In this document: piece after piece, positions 29,493-38,047 of the stretch
Position numbering within the stretch: the first letter of the stretch is position 1
Layout: every line of letters begins with the position of its first letter
NCBI GenBank assembly: GCA_021890795.1
Contig: JAKKUO010000003.1
Location: 53,285 to 117,284 of the forward strand
Direction: 5' to 3'
Source of the DNA: Bacillota bacterium
Lineage (GTDB): Bacteria; Bacillota; Sulfobacillia; Symbiobacteriales; ZC4RG38
Length of the DNA: 64,000 nucleotides
Made by a program: the position numbers and the translations under genes
Notes under the pieces: model-generated
Database searches by the model: none
Seen by the model: the letters and a program-made list of their open reading frames with translations, nothing else
What the model was told of the DNA's origin: nothing

Positions 29493-30523
29493 GGGCGGTA
29501 CTCTCCCTTCTCGATGCTCTCCACAAAGAGCCGGACCAGGGCCAGGGCCCCTTCGTAGTCCTGCCGGTGGATCAGCCCCGCGCCGGAGTGGATGTACCGG
29601 CAGGGAACCGAGACCACCGCGGTGGGAACGCCGGCCCGGGCCAGGTGGATCTGGCCCGCGTCGGTGCCGGCGGTGGTGAGGGTCCGGTACTGGTAAGGGA
29701 TCCCGGCCCGCTCCGCCAGGGCCTCCAGGTGCCGGCGGAGCCCCTCGGGGACGATCGCGGTGCCGTCCATCCAGGAGAGAGCCGGCCCCTTGCCGAGGAG
29801 CGTCACCGTCTCCGGCGGCGACACCCCTGGCCCCTCGCCGCACGAGGTGCACTCGAGGGCCAGGGCGACGTGGGGGCTGACCTGCCGGGCTGCGACCCGG
29901 GCCCCCCGGAGGCCGATCTCCTCCTGGACCGCAAAGACCGCGTAGAGGCTGATGTTCTTCACCTCGGCGTGGCGGATGATCTCCGCGGCCAGGGCACAGC
30001 CAACCCGGTTATCCAGGGCCTTGGCCTTGATCCCGTAGGGCCCGAACTCCTCGAGCCGGGTAGCCCAGACCACCGGATCGCCGTAGTCACAGAGGGCCAT
30101 GGCCTCCTCCCGGGACCGGGCACCGATGTCGATCACCAGCTCCCGGGCCGGCACGGCCCGGGGCTCTTTCTCTCCCCGGCTCAGGTGCGGGGCCCTGAGG
30201 CCGATCACCCCGGGGAGGCGGCTGGGGCCGACCCAGACCGCCCGCCCCGGCAGCACCCGGTCATCGATGCCGCCGGACTTTTTGAACTGGAGATAGCCCT
30301 CCGGGGTGAAGCCGGAGACCAGAAGACCCACCTCGTCCATGTGGCCGTCAAGGAGCACCCGCACCGGCCCGGAGCCCTTGCGGGCGATCAGGTTTCCCAG
30401 GGCGTCGGTGCGCAGCTCGTCCACGTGACCTTCCAGGTAACGCCGGAGAATCGCCCGGACCGGCTCCTCCCGGCCCGGGGTCCCCACGGCCTCGGTCAGC
30501 TCGCGCAGGAGCGCCAGATCCAC
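29489..30523 (-). CDS. M42 family metallo-aminopeptidase
   Basis: A 344-residue cytoplasmic dizinc (or cobalt) aminopeptidase; members form dodecameric tetrahedral particles that trim peptides. All ligands are present: His61 and Asp63 (LDGHMDEVGLL), Asp171 (ALDNRVGC), Glu201-Glu202 (VQEEIGLRG), Glu224 (LECTSC) and His312 (CRYIHSGAGL). The start is GTG 30523 after AAGGAGG. It is the middle gene of three tandem M42 genes, with a 53-base gap behind the first. Confidence 0.93.
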   Translation of the reverse strand: MDLALLRELTEAVGTPGREEPVRAILRRYLEGHVDELRTDALGNLIARKGSGPVRVLLDGHMDEVGLLVSGFTPEGYLQFKKSGGIDDRVLPGRAVWVGPSRLPGVIGLRAPHLSRGEKEPRAVPARELVIDIGARSREEAMALCDYGDPVVWATRLEEFGPYGIKAKALDNRVGCALAAEIIRHAEVKNISLYAVFAVQEEIGLRGARVAARQVSPHVALALECTSCGEGPGVSPPETVTLLGKGPALSWMDGTAIVPEGLRRHLEALAERAGIPYQYRTLTTAGTDAGQIHLARAGVPTAVVSVPCRYIHSGAGLIHRQDYEGALALVRLFVESIEKGEYRP

Positions 30524-30576
30524 GGCGCCTCGTTCCTCCTTCCGGACGGGATGGGGCGGAGCCAGGCCCGCCAGCC

Positions 30577-31623
30577 CTACCCGGCCAGGGCTTCCTCCAG
30601 CCAGGCCCGGTCGATGGCCGCCACCACCCGGGCGAGAAGCAGCCCCGCCTGCCGGATATCTTCGAGGCTGACCACCTCCGTGGGGTTGTGCATGTACCGG
30701 AGGGGGATGGAGATGACCCCGCTGAGGGCCCCGTCGCCGGCCACCTGCATCGCCCAGGCGTCGGTGCCGGAGCTGTCCGCCGCCACCTCCACCTGGTGGG
30801 GAATCCCCTCCCGCCGGGCCACCTCCCGCATCAGCCGGGCAAGGGCCGGGTGGGCGTTGGGGCCCACCAGGATCGTCGGCCCCCCGTCCAGGGGGAAGTG
30901 GTCCTCCTTCGCCCCGTGGTGCTCGCCGAAGGTGACGTCCACCGCGATGACCACGTCGGCGCCCAGGGCCACTGGGGCGGTGGCAGCGCCCGGGAGGCCG
31001 CCAAACTCCTCTCCCACGGTCCCCACCGCGTAGAAGTCCGCCCCGTGGCCGGTGCGGCGCAGCTCCACCAGGGCGACCCAGAGGGCGGCCAGGGAAGCCC
31101 GGTTGTCCAGGTACCGGCCGGCCACCCGGCCGTTCCGCAGCTCCACAAGCTCCTGCCGCCAGACCACCGGATCGCCGACCGCGATGAGCTGCCGCACCTC
31201 CTCCTCCGGGAGGCCGGTGTCGATGTACAGCTCCTCGTAGGATGGGATCTTCTCCCGCTCCTCGGGCCGGGTGAGATGGGGTGGCCGGGCGCCGATGACC
31301 CCCGGTACCGGCCGCCGGCCGAGGACCTCCACCTCCTGACCCAGGAGGTAGCGCCGGTCCACCCCGCCCACGGGCAGAAACCGCAGAAAGCCGCCGGGCT
31401 CGATCCGGGTGACCATCAGCCCAATGGAGTCCAGGTGGACCGCGGCCAGGACCCGGGGGCCGCCGGTGCCCCGCTGCAGCCCCACGTAGTTGCCCACCCG
31501 GTCCACCCAGGCCTCGTCCACCCAAGGCGCCCAGGCCTCCAGCAGGTACCGGGCCAACCCCTCCTCCCGGCCGGTGATGCTGGAGCGGCGCACGTATTCC
31601 CGCAGATGATCGATGAGCTCCAA
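30577..31623 (-). CDS. M42 family metallo-aminopeptidase
   Basis: A 348-residue paralogue and first gene of the tandem set. Metal and catalytic residues are complete: His63 and Asp65 (AVHLDSIGLM), Asp173 (YLDNRASL), Glu205-Glu206 (VGEEFGGL), Asp229 (AVDVTF) and His312 (RYMHNPTEV). The use of Asp229, where the next gene has Glu, suggests different metal or substrate preference. It may act on different peptide N-termini from its neighbour. It starts at ATG 31623 after a GGAGGGA site. Confidence 0.93.
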   Translation of the reverse strand: MELIDHLREYVRRSSITGREEGLARYLLEAWAPWVDEAWVDRVGNYVGLQRGTGGPRVLAAVHLDSIGLMVTRIEPGGFLRFLPVGGVDRRYLLGQEVEVLGRRPVPGVIGARPPHLTRPEEREKIPSYEELYIDTGLPEEEVRQLIAVGDPVVWRQELVELRNGRVAGRYLDNRASLAALWVALVELRRTGHGADFYAVGTVGEEFGGLPGAATAPVALGADVVIAVDVTFGEHHGAKEDHFPLDGGPTILVGPNAHPALARLMREVARREGIPHQVEVAADSSGTDAWAMQVAGDGALSGVISIPLRYMHNPTEVVSLEDIRQAGLLLARVVAAIDRAWLEEALAG

Positions 31624-31733
31624 CCCATTCCCTCCTCCGGCGGCCCCAGCCCCGGAGCCGCCCCAGGGCCGCCGGGATGTTCCAACCTTTGTAGTATTCC
31701 CGTCGCCCCAGGCCCAGTCCTCCAGGGCACGGG

Positions 31734-31761
31734 AAAAGCCGGGGTCCCCTCTGACCCCGGC
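31734..31761 (-). terminator. Intrinsic terminator after receiver gene
   Basis: GCCGGGGTC and GACCCCGGC form a 9-bp stem with a 6-base loop, followed on the minus strand by TTTT. It separates the receiver gene from the M42 operon. Confidence 0.8.
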
Positions 31762-31794
31762 CGGCGGGATCGGTTCCGTCCGTTGGCTGCGGCG

Positions 31795-32601
31795 CTACGG
31801 CGCCACCATCGGCCGGGCCCGGCGGACAGCGAGCCAGAGCAGCGCCTCGGCGTCCCGGCCATCCTCGGGTAGGGTGGCGACGCCCATCGCCAGGGCGCCG
31901 AAGCCGGCAGGGCCTTCCTGGCCCGGCAGGGCGGACGGTGCCTCCGCCGCGCCCCGGCGCAGCCGCTCGGCCACCGCCTGGGCCCCGGCCGCGTCGGTGT
32001 CCGGCAGCAGGATGGCGATCCCGTCGTCGATGGGGATGACCAGGTCCGTCTCCCGCAGCCGGACCCGGCGCAGCACCGCCTCCGCCGCCAGCCTGCCCGC
32101 CCCGGCGGGCCCCCGGAGGACCAGGACCGACAGGGGCTGGCCGGTCCGGGCCGCCCGCTTGCTCTCCCGGCGGAGCACCTCCTCCAGGGACCAGGTGATC
32201 CGGGTTTCCCCCTCGTTCCGGGTGAGGCTGTACGAGGTCAGGATCTCCGTCGCCCGGCGCAGGAGGGTCTCCCCGGCATAGGGCTTGGTCACCATGTGCT
32301 CCGCCCCGGCGAGGATGGTCTGGATCACCACCTCCCGGGCCTGGAGCGGGGTGACCACCAGGATCGGCAGGCCGGCCCCGGCCGGATCGGCCTTGACAGC
32401 CCGGATGAACTCCAGGCCGTCCATGTCCGGGAGATGGAGTTCGGTCACCAGCAGGTGAAAGTGCTGGCCCGGGCGGCCCAGGAGCCGCCGGGCCTCCGCC
32501 GCGCTGGCGGCCTCCACCACCGTGTGCCCGGCCGCCTGCAGGATCGCGGCGGCCCGCTTCCGGTCCAGTATCGACCCGTCCACCACCAGGATCCGGGCCA
32601 T
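31795..32601 (-). CDS. Receiver domain with degenerate GGDEF-like domain
   Basis: A 268-residue two-domain protein. Residues 1-120 are a CheY-like receiver (ILVVDGSILDRKR, PILVVTPLQ, MVTKPYAG). The phosphorylated Asp is replaced by Glu54 (LLVTELHLPDMDGLEF), and the usual second acidic residue after Asp8 is Gly9. Thr84 and Lys106 are kept. Residues 130-268 resemble a diguanylate cyclase fold, but the GGDEF site reads IPIDDGIAILLP, so it should not make cyclic di-GMP. Glu at the acceptor site can mimic the phosphorylated state, so the protein may be permanently on or a protein-binding scaffold. It lies 153 bases downstream of selB. Confidence 0.8.
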   Translation of the reverse strand: MARILVVDGSILDRKRAAAILQAAGHTVVEAASAAEARRLLGRPGQHFHLLVTELHLPDMDGLEFIRAVKADPAGAGLPILVVTPLQAREVVIQTILAGAEHMVTKPYAGETLLRRATEILTSYSLTRNEGETRITWSLEEVLRRESKRAARTGQPLSVLVLRGPAGAGRLAAEAVLRRVRLRETDLVIPIDDGIAILLPDTDAAGAQAVAERLRRGAAEAPSALPGQEGPAGFGALAMGVATLPEDGRDAEALLWLAVRRARPMVAP

Positions 32602-32754
32602 CCTCCCACCCCCCGGCTGCCCCGGGTTCCCGGCGCCAGACCCCGGGGCGCAGCCACAGCCATGGCCGTTGCCGTTTCCATGGAATCCCTTCGCTTCCCT
32701 GCCGGGGAACTCCTGCTCCCGCTGGCAGCCGGCATGCCCCGGCCGGCCTGGGGG

Positions 32755-34653
32755 TCAGAGAGCCGGGCCGGCCATCCGGTCGTCCCCCACCCGGCGGGTC
32801 CACCGGGCGGTGTCGAAGTGCTCCAGAAGGGGCAGGGCGTATTTCCGACTGGTCTGGAGGAGGTCCCGGAATTCGGCCACGGTCATCCGGCCGTGGGCCT
32901 GGAGGAAGGCCCGGACCCGCTCCCGGGCCTCGGCCAGGTGCTCGGCGTGGATGACGAAATCCGAGGCGAGCCGGACCACCCGTCCCTTTTCCTGGAGGTA
33001 GAGGACCAGTTCCTCCACGTCCCGCCGGCCGAGGCGCTCGGTGAGCTCGGCCACCGTCGGCGGGCTGAAGCCCCCGGCCCGGACCTCGGCCTCCAGCCGC
33101 TCCAGGGCCCGGGCCTCCTCGGGCCCCGGCCGGACTTCCCGGCCCGGCAAGGCCACCCGGTCCCGGTCCAGGGCCAGGTCCCCCACGGCCACCGCGGCGG
33201 CCAGGACCGCGGCAAAGCCCCGGGCGTCCGCCCCCGGCACCACCTTCCGCCGGAACTCCTCCTTCGGTACCCCCACCCGCAGGGGGTACTGCCGGTAGTA
33301 GTCCTCCAGGTAGGTCCGGGCGGCGGCGACGAACTCCCCGTAGCCCCGGCGGTGGATCCAGTACCCCCCTTCCAGGCTCCGGACCTCCCCCTGGGCCTCC
33401 AGCTCCCGGAGCTCCTTCTCCAGGGGCTCCGGCGGGATGCCGGCCTGCCGGGACAGCTCCCCGAGCGCGAGGGGCACCGGGCCGGACCGGGCGAGGGTCT
33501 GGGCCACCACCCCTGCGGCGCCGCCGGACTCCCGGGCCCGGAGTTCCTCCAGGTCCCGGGGGTTTTTCCGCCGGTACCGGCCGTGGGGGTCGATGACCGC
33601 GCCGCCGCCCATGGTGTGAACCGGGGAGTAGCTGCGGATGATGTACCGGTCGCCCCGGCCCACTACCAGGGGAGCCTCGGACCGGAACTGGATGTACGCC
33701 TCCTGGCCGGGGTGGAGCTCATCCCGGTCCAGGAGCAGCACCCGGCCCACCACCTCGCTGGTGCCGGTGTGCAGGTGCACCCGCTCCCCGTGCCGGAGGG
33801 GCCGGGGCCAGGAGGGCAGGAGCTGAAGCCGGGCGGCGAAGGTCTCCGTGGGCCGCAGCGCCCCGGGGGCGGCCAGGACATTCCCCCGGCGGACCTGCTC
33901 CCGGTTCACCCCGACCAGGTTGGCGGCCACCCGCTGCCCGGCCTGGACCTCCTCCACCGGCTCCCCGTGGACCTGCAGCCCCCGGACCCGGACCTCCAGC
34001 CCCTGGGGGAGGAGCTCCAGCCGGTCCCCGACCCGGATGGTGCCCGCCACCAGGGTGCCGGTGACCACGGTGCCGAAGCCGGGGACCACGAAGGCCCGGT
34101 CAATGGGCAACCGGGCAAAGGCGGTGGTGTCCTTGGGCTCCGTCTCCTCCAGCAGCCGGTCCAGGTGGGCCACCAGCTCCGGGATCCCCTCGCCGGTGAC
34201 CGCGGAGACCGGGACCATCGGCGCCCCCTCCAGGAAGGTGCCGGCCACCGCGGCCCGGATGTCCTCCTGCACCAACTCCAGGAGTTCGCGGTCCACCAGG
34301 TCCACCTTGGTGATGGCGATGAGCCCCTTGCGGATGGCGAGGAGCTGGAGGATGTCCAGGTGCTCCCGGGTCTGGGGCATCACCCCCTCATCCGCGGCCA
34401 CCACCATCAGCACCAGGTCGATGCCGGTCACCCCGGCCAACATGTTATGGATGAACCGCTCGTGGCCGGGGACATCGATGATGGCGACCCGCCGGCCGCT
34501 GGGGAGGGTGAAGTGGGCAAAGCCCAGGTCGATGGAGATGCCCCGGGCCTTCTCCTCCGGCAGCCGGTCGGTGTCCTGGCCGGTGAGCCGCCGGATGAGG
34601 GCCGTCTTGCCGTGGTCCACATGGCCTGCTGTGCCGATGACCAGGTGTTTCAA
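32755..34653 (-). CDS. selB: Selenocysteine-specific elongation factor SelB
   Basis: A GTPase that delivers Sec-tRNA to UGA codons marked by SECIS hairpins. The start is TTG 34653 after GGGAGG; 632 residues. The GTP sites are GTAGHVDHGKT (residues 7-17), a switch region with KARGISIDLGFAHF, DVPGHERFIHNM and ITKVD. The C-terminal 250 residues are the winged-helix repeats that bind SECIS RNA, ending in RRVGDDRMAGPAL. The G-domain sequence EKARGISIDLGFAHF is SelB-like rather than EF-Tu. selA, selD and tRNA-Sec are not in the window, and no UGA-containing gene was identified here. Confidence 0.95.
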   Translation of the reverse strand: MKHLVIGTAGHVDHGKTALIRRLTGQDTDRLPEEKARGISIDLGFAHFTLPSGRRVAIIDVPGHERFIHNMLAGVTGIDLVLMVVAADEGVMPQTREHLDILQLLAIRKGLIAITKVDLVDRELLELVQEDIRAAVAGTFLEGAPMVPVSAVTGEGIPELVAHLDRLLEETEPKDTTAFARLPIDRAFVVPGFGTVVTGTLVAGTIRVGDRLELLPQGLEVRVRGLQVHGEPVEEVQAGQRVAANLVGVNREQVRRGNVLAAPGALRPTETFAARLQLLPSWPRPLRHGERVHLHTGTSEVVGRVLLLDRDELHPGQEAYIQFRSEAPLVVGRGDRYIIRSYSPVHTMGGGAVIDPHGRYRRKNPRDLEELRARESGGAAGVVAQTLARSGPVPLALGELSRQAGIPPEPLEKELRELEAQGEVRSLEGGYWIHRRGYGEFVAAARTYLEDYYRQYPLRVGVPKEEFRRKVVPGADARGFAAVLAAAVAVGDLALDRDRVALPGREVRPGPEEARALERLEAEVRAGGFSPPTVAELTERLGRRDVEELVLYLQEKGRVVRLASDFVIHAEHLAEARERVRAFLQAHGRMTVAEFRDLLQTSRKYALPLLEHFDTARWTRRVGDDRMAGPAL

Positions 34654-34699
34654 CAGGCAACGCCTCCCTGCCGCTCCTTCCGGGCGCCGAAGAGAGGAG

Positions 34700-34726
34700 C
34701 CGGCCCCCGGTCTGCCCGGGGGCCGG
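34700..34726 (-). terminator. Hairpin between trxB and selB
   Basis: CCGGCCCCCGG and CCGGGGGCCGG form an 11-bp stem around a short TCTG-type loop. On the minus strand it is followed by CTCCTCTCTTC. A second stem (CCCCGG / CCGGGG) lies near 34755-34790. Confidence 0.6.
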
Positions 34727-34873
34727 TCCGACGGCCGTCCGCAGCCCGGGACTGGCCCCGGGCCCCTCCGGTGAGCCACCGGGGCCCGGTTCGGCAGGCC
34801 GGCCCCGGCCCAGCGGGTCGCCTGGCCCCGCCTCGCAGGGCGCATGGTCCCGGCCCGCCGGACCGGCTGGGGC

Positions 34874-35815
34874 CTAGCGCACGGACCAGTCGTGGGTCAT
34901 GCTGCCTTCCAGGTACCGCTCCGCCTCCATCGCCGCCATGGCGCCGGTGCCGGCGGCGGTGATGGCCTGCCGGTAGCGGAAGTCCTGCACGTCCCCGCAG
35001 GCAAAGACCCCGGGCACGTTGGTGAAGACGTTCTGGGTGGTCTTGATGTAGCCGTTCTCCAGGAGCTCCACCTGCCCCTTGAGGAAGCCGGTGTTGGGCT
35101 CGTGGCCGATGGCGATGAACAGGCCGTCGATGGCAAGCTCCGAGACCTCGCCGGTCTTGACGTTCCGGAGCCGGACCCCGGTCAGGTGCTCCTCGCCCAG
35201 GAGTTCCTCCACCACGGTATTCCAGATGAACCGAATCTTCGGGTGGGACCGGGCCCGCTCCTGCATGATCTTCGACGCCCGGAGCTGGTCCCGGCGGTGG
35301 ATCACCGTCACCTCCGCCGCGTACCGGGTGAGGAAGAGGGCCTCCTCCATGGCGCTGTCGCCGCCGCCCACCACCGCGACCTTCTTGCCGGTGAAGAAGA
35401 AGCCGTCGCAGGTGGCGCAGGTGGAAACCCCCCGGCCGATGAGCTCCTTCTCCCGGGGCAGCCCCAGGAGCCGGGCAGAGGCCCCGGTGGAGATGATCAC
35501 CGCACGGGCCTCCAGAGTTTCACCGTCATCGAGGAAGATCTTCTTCACCTGGGGGTTGGAGAAGTCGACTCCCACCGCCTTGCCGGGGCGGAACTCGGCC
35601 CCGAAACGCTCGGCCTGCCGGCGCATGTTGTCCATCAGCTCCGGGCCGAGGATCCCGTCGGGGAAGCCCGGGAAGTTCTCCACCGTCGTCGTCATGGTCA
35701 GCTGGCCGCCGGGTTCATGCCCCTCCACCACCAGGGGCCGCAGATTGGCCCGGGCGGCGTAGAGGGCCGCGGTCAGGCCGGCGGGCCCGGTACCGAGGAT
35801 CACCAGATCGCGCAT
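34874..35815 (-). CDS. trxB: Thioredoxin reductase
   Basis: An NADPH-dependent flavoprotein that keeps thioredoxin reduced. 313 residues, start ATG 35815 after AAGGAGG. FAD motif GTGPAG at residues 8-13, redox pair Cys133-Cys136 ([10 protein letters not shown]), NADPH motif [12 protein letters not shown] and the C-terminal FAD motif [18 protein letters not shown]. The first motif reads GTGPAG, not the usual GxGxxG with Gly at every position, but it is acceptable for the family. The promoter carries a CsoR-type operator, which suggests induction by copper or thiol stress. Confidence 0.96.
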   Translation of the reverse strand: MRDLVILGTGPAGLTAALYAARANLRPLVVEGHEPGGQLTMTTTVENFPGFPDGILGPELMDNMRRQAERFGAEFRPGKAVGVDFSNPQVKKIFLDDGETLEARAVIISTGASARLLGLPREKELIGRGVSTCATCDGFFFTGKKVAVVGGGDSAMEEALFLTRYAAEVTVIHRRDQLRASKIMQERARSHPKIRFIWNTVVEELLGEEHLTGVRLRNVKTGEVSELAIDGLFIAIGHEPNTGFLKGQVELLENGYIKTTQNVFTNVPGVFACGDVQDFRYRQAITAAGTGAMAAMEAERYLEGSMTHDWSVR

Positions 35816-35976
35816 GCCGCTTCGGCCTCCTTACCACTTCGGCTCACATGCTCACATGGGCTCGCATCGGCTCAGGTCTTACTTTTCCTGGCCGGCCGCA
35901 CTCCCAAGCCTTCCTGCCGTGGCGGTTCCCCTGCCCCACGGCTGCCGGAGCCCGGGGGTTCTGCTGGCATATCGAC

Positions 35977-36006
35977 ACTATACCATACCCCTGGGGGTAC
36001 ATACAA
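35977..36006 (-). promoter_or_regulatory. trxB promoter with CsoR-type operator
   Basis: -35 TTGTAT (36006-36001) and -10 TATAGT (35982-35977) with an 18-base spacer. The spacer contains TACCCC-TG-GGGGTA at 35986-35999, a perfect 6-bp inverted repeat of the kind bound by CsoR/CstR repressors. A repressor there would block polymerase. Confidence 0.75.
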
Positions 36007-36148
36007 CGGGGGCGCCTCCTCCCCCCCGGAGCCGACCTCTCCCCCACCCAGGCATCCGGCCCAGGGGCGCCGGACTTGCCCGGGACCGGGGAGGTATGCC
36101 AGTATGGTGAAGGACCTTCGAAAAGAACCTCGGGAAAAGGGGTGCCCC

Positions 36149-37135
36149 ATGACAGCGACCGGTACCCGTGCGTTGGTCTTCGGCGCTTTCATGGCCGCCG
36201 TGCTGGTGGTGCTGACGGCCTTGGCCAACCTTCTTGCCCTCCCGGTGCCTTTCCTACTGCCCCTCCCGGTCGCGCTGGCTTACCTGCGGTACGGCAGCCG
36301 GTACGGGGCGCTGAGCGGCCTCGTCGCCACGGCCATCAGCTTCCTCTTCTTCGGGATCAGCACGGCGGTCTTCCTCCCCCTGCTCACAGGCCTGCTGCCC
36401 GGCCTCGCCCTCGGGTGGGGGCTCACCCGGGAGCAGCCGCCCTCCCGGACCGTCACCGTCATGACCGGTGCCATGCTGGTGGGTTCGGTGGCCGGGCTCC
36501 TGGCCACCTTGCTGGTCATGGGCCAGAACCCCATCGACCTCTTGGCCCGGACCCTGCAGGAGAGCTTTTCCCAGGCCCTGACCCTCACTGAACGGATGGT
36601 CTCCAGTCCCAACCCCCAGCAGCAGGCGCTGCTGGAGGGGATGCGGCTCATGATCGCCGACATGCCCCGGGTGGTCCGGCTGGCCCTGCCATCGTCCCTC
36701 CTGGGGGCCAGCGCCGTCCTGGCCATCGCCGCCTACCAGATGGCGGTCTGGATCTTCCCCCGGCTGGGGCACCGGGTGCCACCCCTGCCCCCGATCACCC
36801 ACTGGAGCTTTCCCCGGTGGCTGATCTGGCTCCTCGCCCCGGTGGCGGTGGGCATGGTGCTGCCCCAGGTGCCGCCGGCTGCCCGGGAGTGGCTCCAGTC
36901 GGCCTACCTGACCCTTACCTATGCCCTGGCCATCCAGGGGTACTTCACGGCCAACTGGTTCGTCCGCCGGCGCTGGCCCTCCCGGGCGGTGCCCTGGCTC
37001 CTGCTCTTCGCCGTCTTCTCCCTGCAGGCCCTGGGTTTCCTGGCGCTGGTCTACATTGGCATCGTGGATCTCGCCCTGGGCACGCGGCAGCGGAGCCTCC
37101 AGGAGGAGAAGACCGCGCCGGGTGCCGGGGGATGA
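36149..37135 (+). CDS. DUF2232 membrane protein (YybS-like)
   Basis: A 328-residue integral membrane protein with about eight hydrophobic helices, starting at ATG 36149 after AAGGGG. Features of DUF2232 include a tryptophan-free N-terminal helix pair (MAAVLVVLTALANLLALPVP), RYGSRYGALSGLVATAISFL, and a late PPITHWSFPRWLIWLLAPVA segment. A role in sporulation-related or surface transport is proposed for some relatives, but the function is not known. It is divergent from trxB and followed by a long hairpin. Confidence 0.8.
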   Translation: MTATGTRALVFGAFMAAVLVVLTALANLLALPVPFLLPLPVALAYLRYGSRYGALSGLVATAISFLFFGISTAVFLPLLTGLLPGLALGWGLTREQPPSRTVTVMTGAMLVGSVAGLLATLLVMGQNPIDLLARTLQESFSQALTLTERMVSSPNPQQQALLEGMRLMIADMPRVVRLALPSSLLGASAVLAIAAYQMAVWIFPRLGHRVPPLPPITHWSFPRWLIWLLAPVAVGMVLPQVPPAAREWLQSAYLTLTYALAIQGYFTANWFVRRRWPSRAVPWLLLFAVFSLQALGFLALVYIGIVDLALGTRQRSLQEEKTAPGAGG

Positions 37136-37185
37136 ACACCCCCGCCTGAAAAGAACCGGTCCGAAGCAGAAGAGATGCCCAAGGC

Positions 37186-37219
37186 AGACCGCCGGCCGGG
37201 GATTCCCGGCCGGCGGTCT
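37186..37219. terminator. Perfect 15-bp hairpin between convergent genes
   Basis: AGACCGCCGGCCGGG and CCCGGCCGGCGGTCT flank a GATT loop. It lies between the YybS-like gene and gatD, which converge. No T-run is visible, so it may serve both sides as a weak terminator. Confidence 0.6.
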
Positions 37220-37305
37220 CGTATCCGAACGCCGGTCGCCACCACCGCTCGGGTCGCCGCCCTCGCTCGGATCGCTGCAACGGCTCGGGCCGCTACCGCT
37301 CCCCC

Positions 37306-38043
37306 TCACCGGAGCAGCCGCCGGACCATGGCTGCGTGGGCCCGCTCCTCGATGGTGTCGTCCAGCCGGCCGAGCTGAACCTCCCCGCCGTACCGCCTGT
37401 CCAGGGCCCGCTGCAAAAGCCAGTCCGTCAGGTGGGGGTTCTTGGGCAGGAGGCTCCCGTGGAGATAGGTGCCGATGGCGTTCCGGTAGACCACCCCTTC
37501 CCGGCCGTCCTGGCCGTTGTTCCCGTGCCCCTTCAGCACCCGCCCCAGGGGCCGGGCGGTGGGGCCCAGGAAGGTGCGGCCGGAGTGGTTCTCAAACCCC
37601 ACCAGGGTCCGGGGCTCGCCGAAAAGCTCGGTCTCCACCACCACGTTGCCGACCATCCGGGTAGGGCCGGCCTCCGTCCAGGCGTCGAAGATGGAGAGCC
37701 CGGGGAGCTGTGCCCCGTCCGCGGTCTGGTAGTACCGACCCATCAGCTGGTAGCCGCCGCAGATGGCCAGCACCACCAGGCCGTCGAGGACCGCCTCGTG
37801 GAGGCTGCTGCCCTTGACCCGGGCGAAGTCCTCCGCGATCAGCCGCTGCTCCCGGTCCTGGCCGCCGCCGATGAGCAGGATGTCGAATTGGCGGAAGTCG
37901 ACCCGGTCCCCCAGGGTGACGTCGGTCACCTCCACCTCCAGTCCGTGCCACCGGGCCCGCTGCACCACCGCGATGGTGTTGCCCCGGTCGCCGTAGATGT
38001 TCAGCAGCTCCGGGTACAGGTTGCAAACCCGGATCTTCGGCAT
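37306..38043 (-). CDS. gatD: Lipid II isoglutaminyl synthase, glutamine amidotransferase subunit
   Basis: A 245-residue class I amidotransferase that supplies ammonia to MurT for amidating D-Glu of the peptidoglycan stem to D-isoGln. It starts at ATG 38043 after GGGAGG. IRVCNLYPELLNIYGDRGN at the N-terminus is characteristic of GatD. The nucleophile Cys95 lies in LAICGGYQLMG, and His195 is in TYLHGSLLPKNP. The murT stop is only 4 bases upstream. Confidence 0.95.
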   Translation of the reverse strand: MPKIRVCNLYPELLNIYGDRGNTIAVVQRARWHGLEVEVTDVTLGDRVDFRQFDILLIGGGQDREQRLIAEDFARVKGSSLHEAVLDGLVVLAICGGYQLMGRYYQTADGAQLPGLSIFDAWTEAGPTRMVGNVVVETELFGEPRTLVGFENHSGRTFLGPTARPLGRVLKGHGNNGQDGREGVVYRNAIGTYLHGSLLPKNPHLTDWLLQRALDRRYGGEVQLGRLDDTIEERAHAAMVRRLLR

Positions 38044-38047
38044 CGCC

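Noticed and set aside
34660..34870. Possible tRNA-Sec near selB
   Set aside because: The region has GC hairpins, but no T-arm consensus, UCA anticodon or 3' end pairing could be built on either strand.
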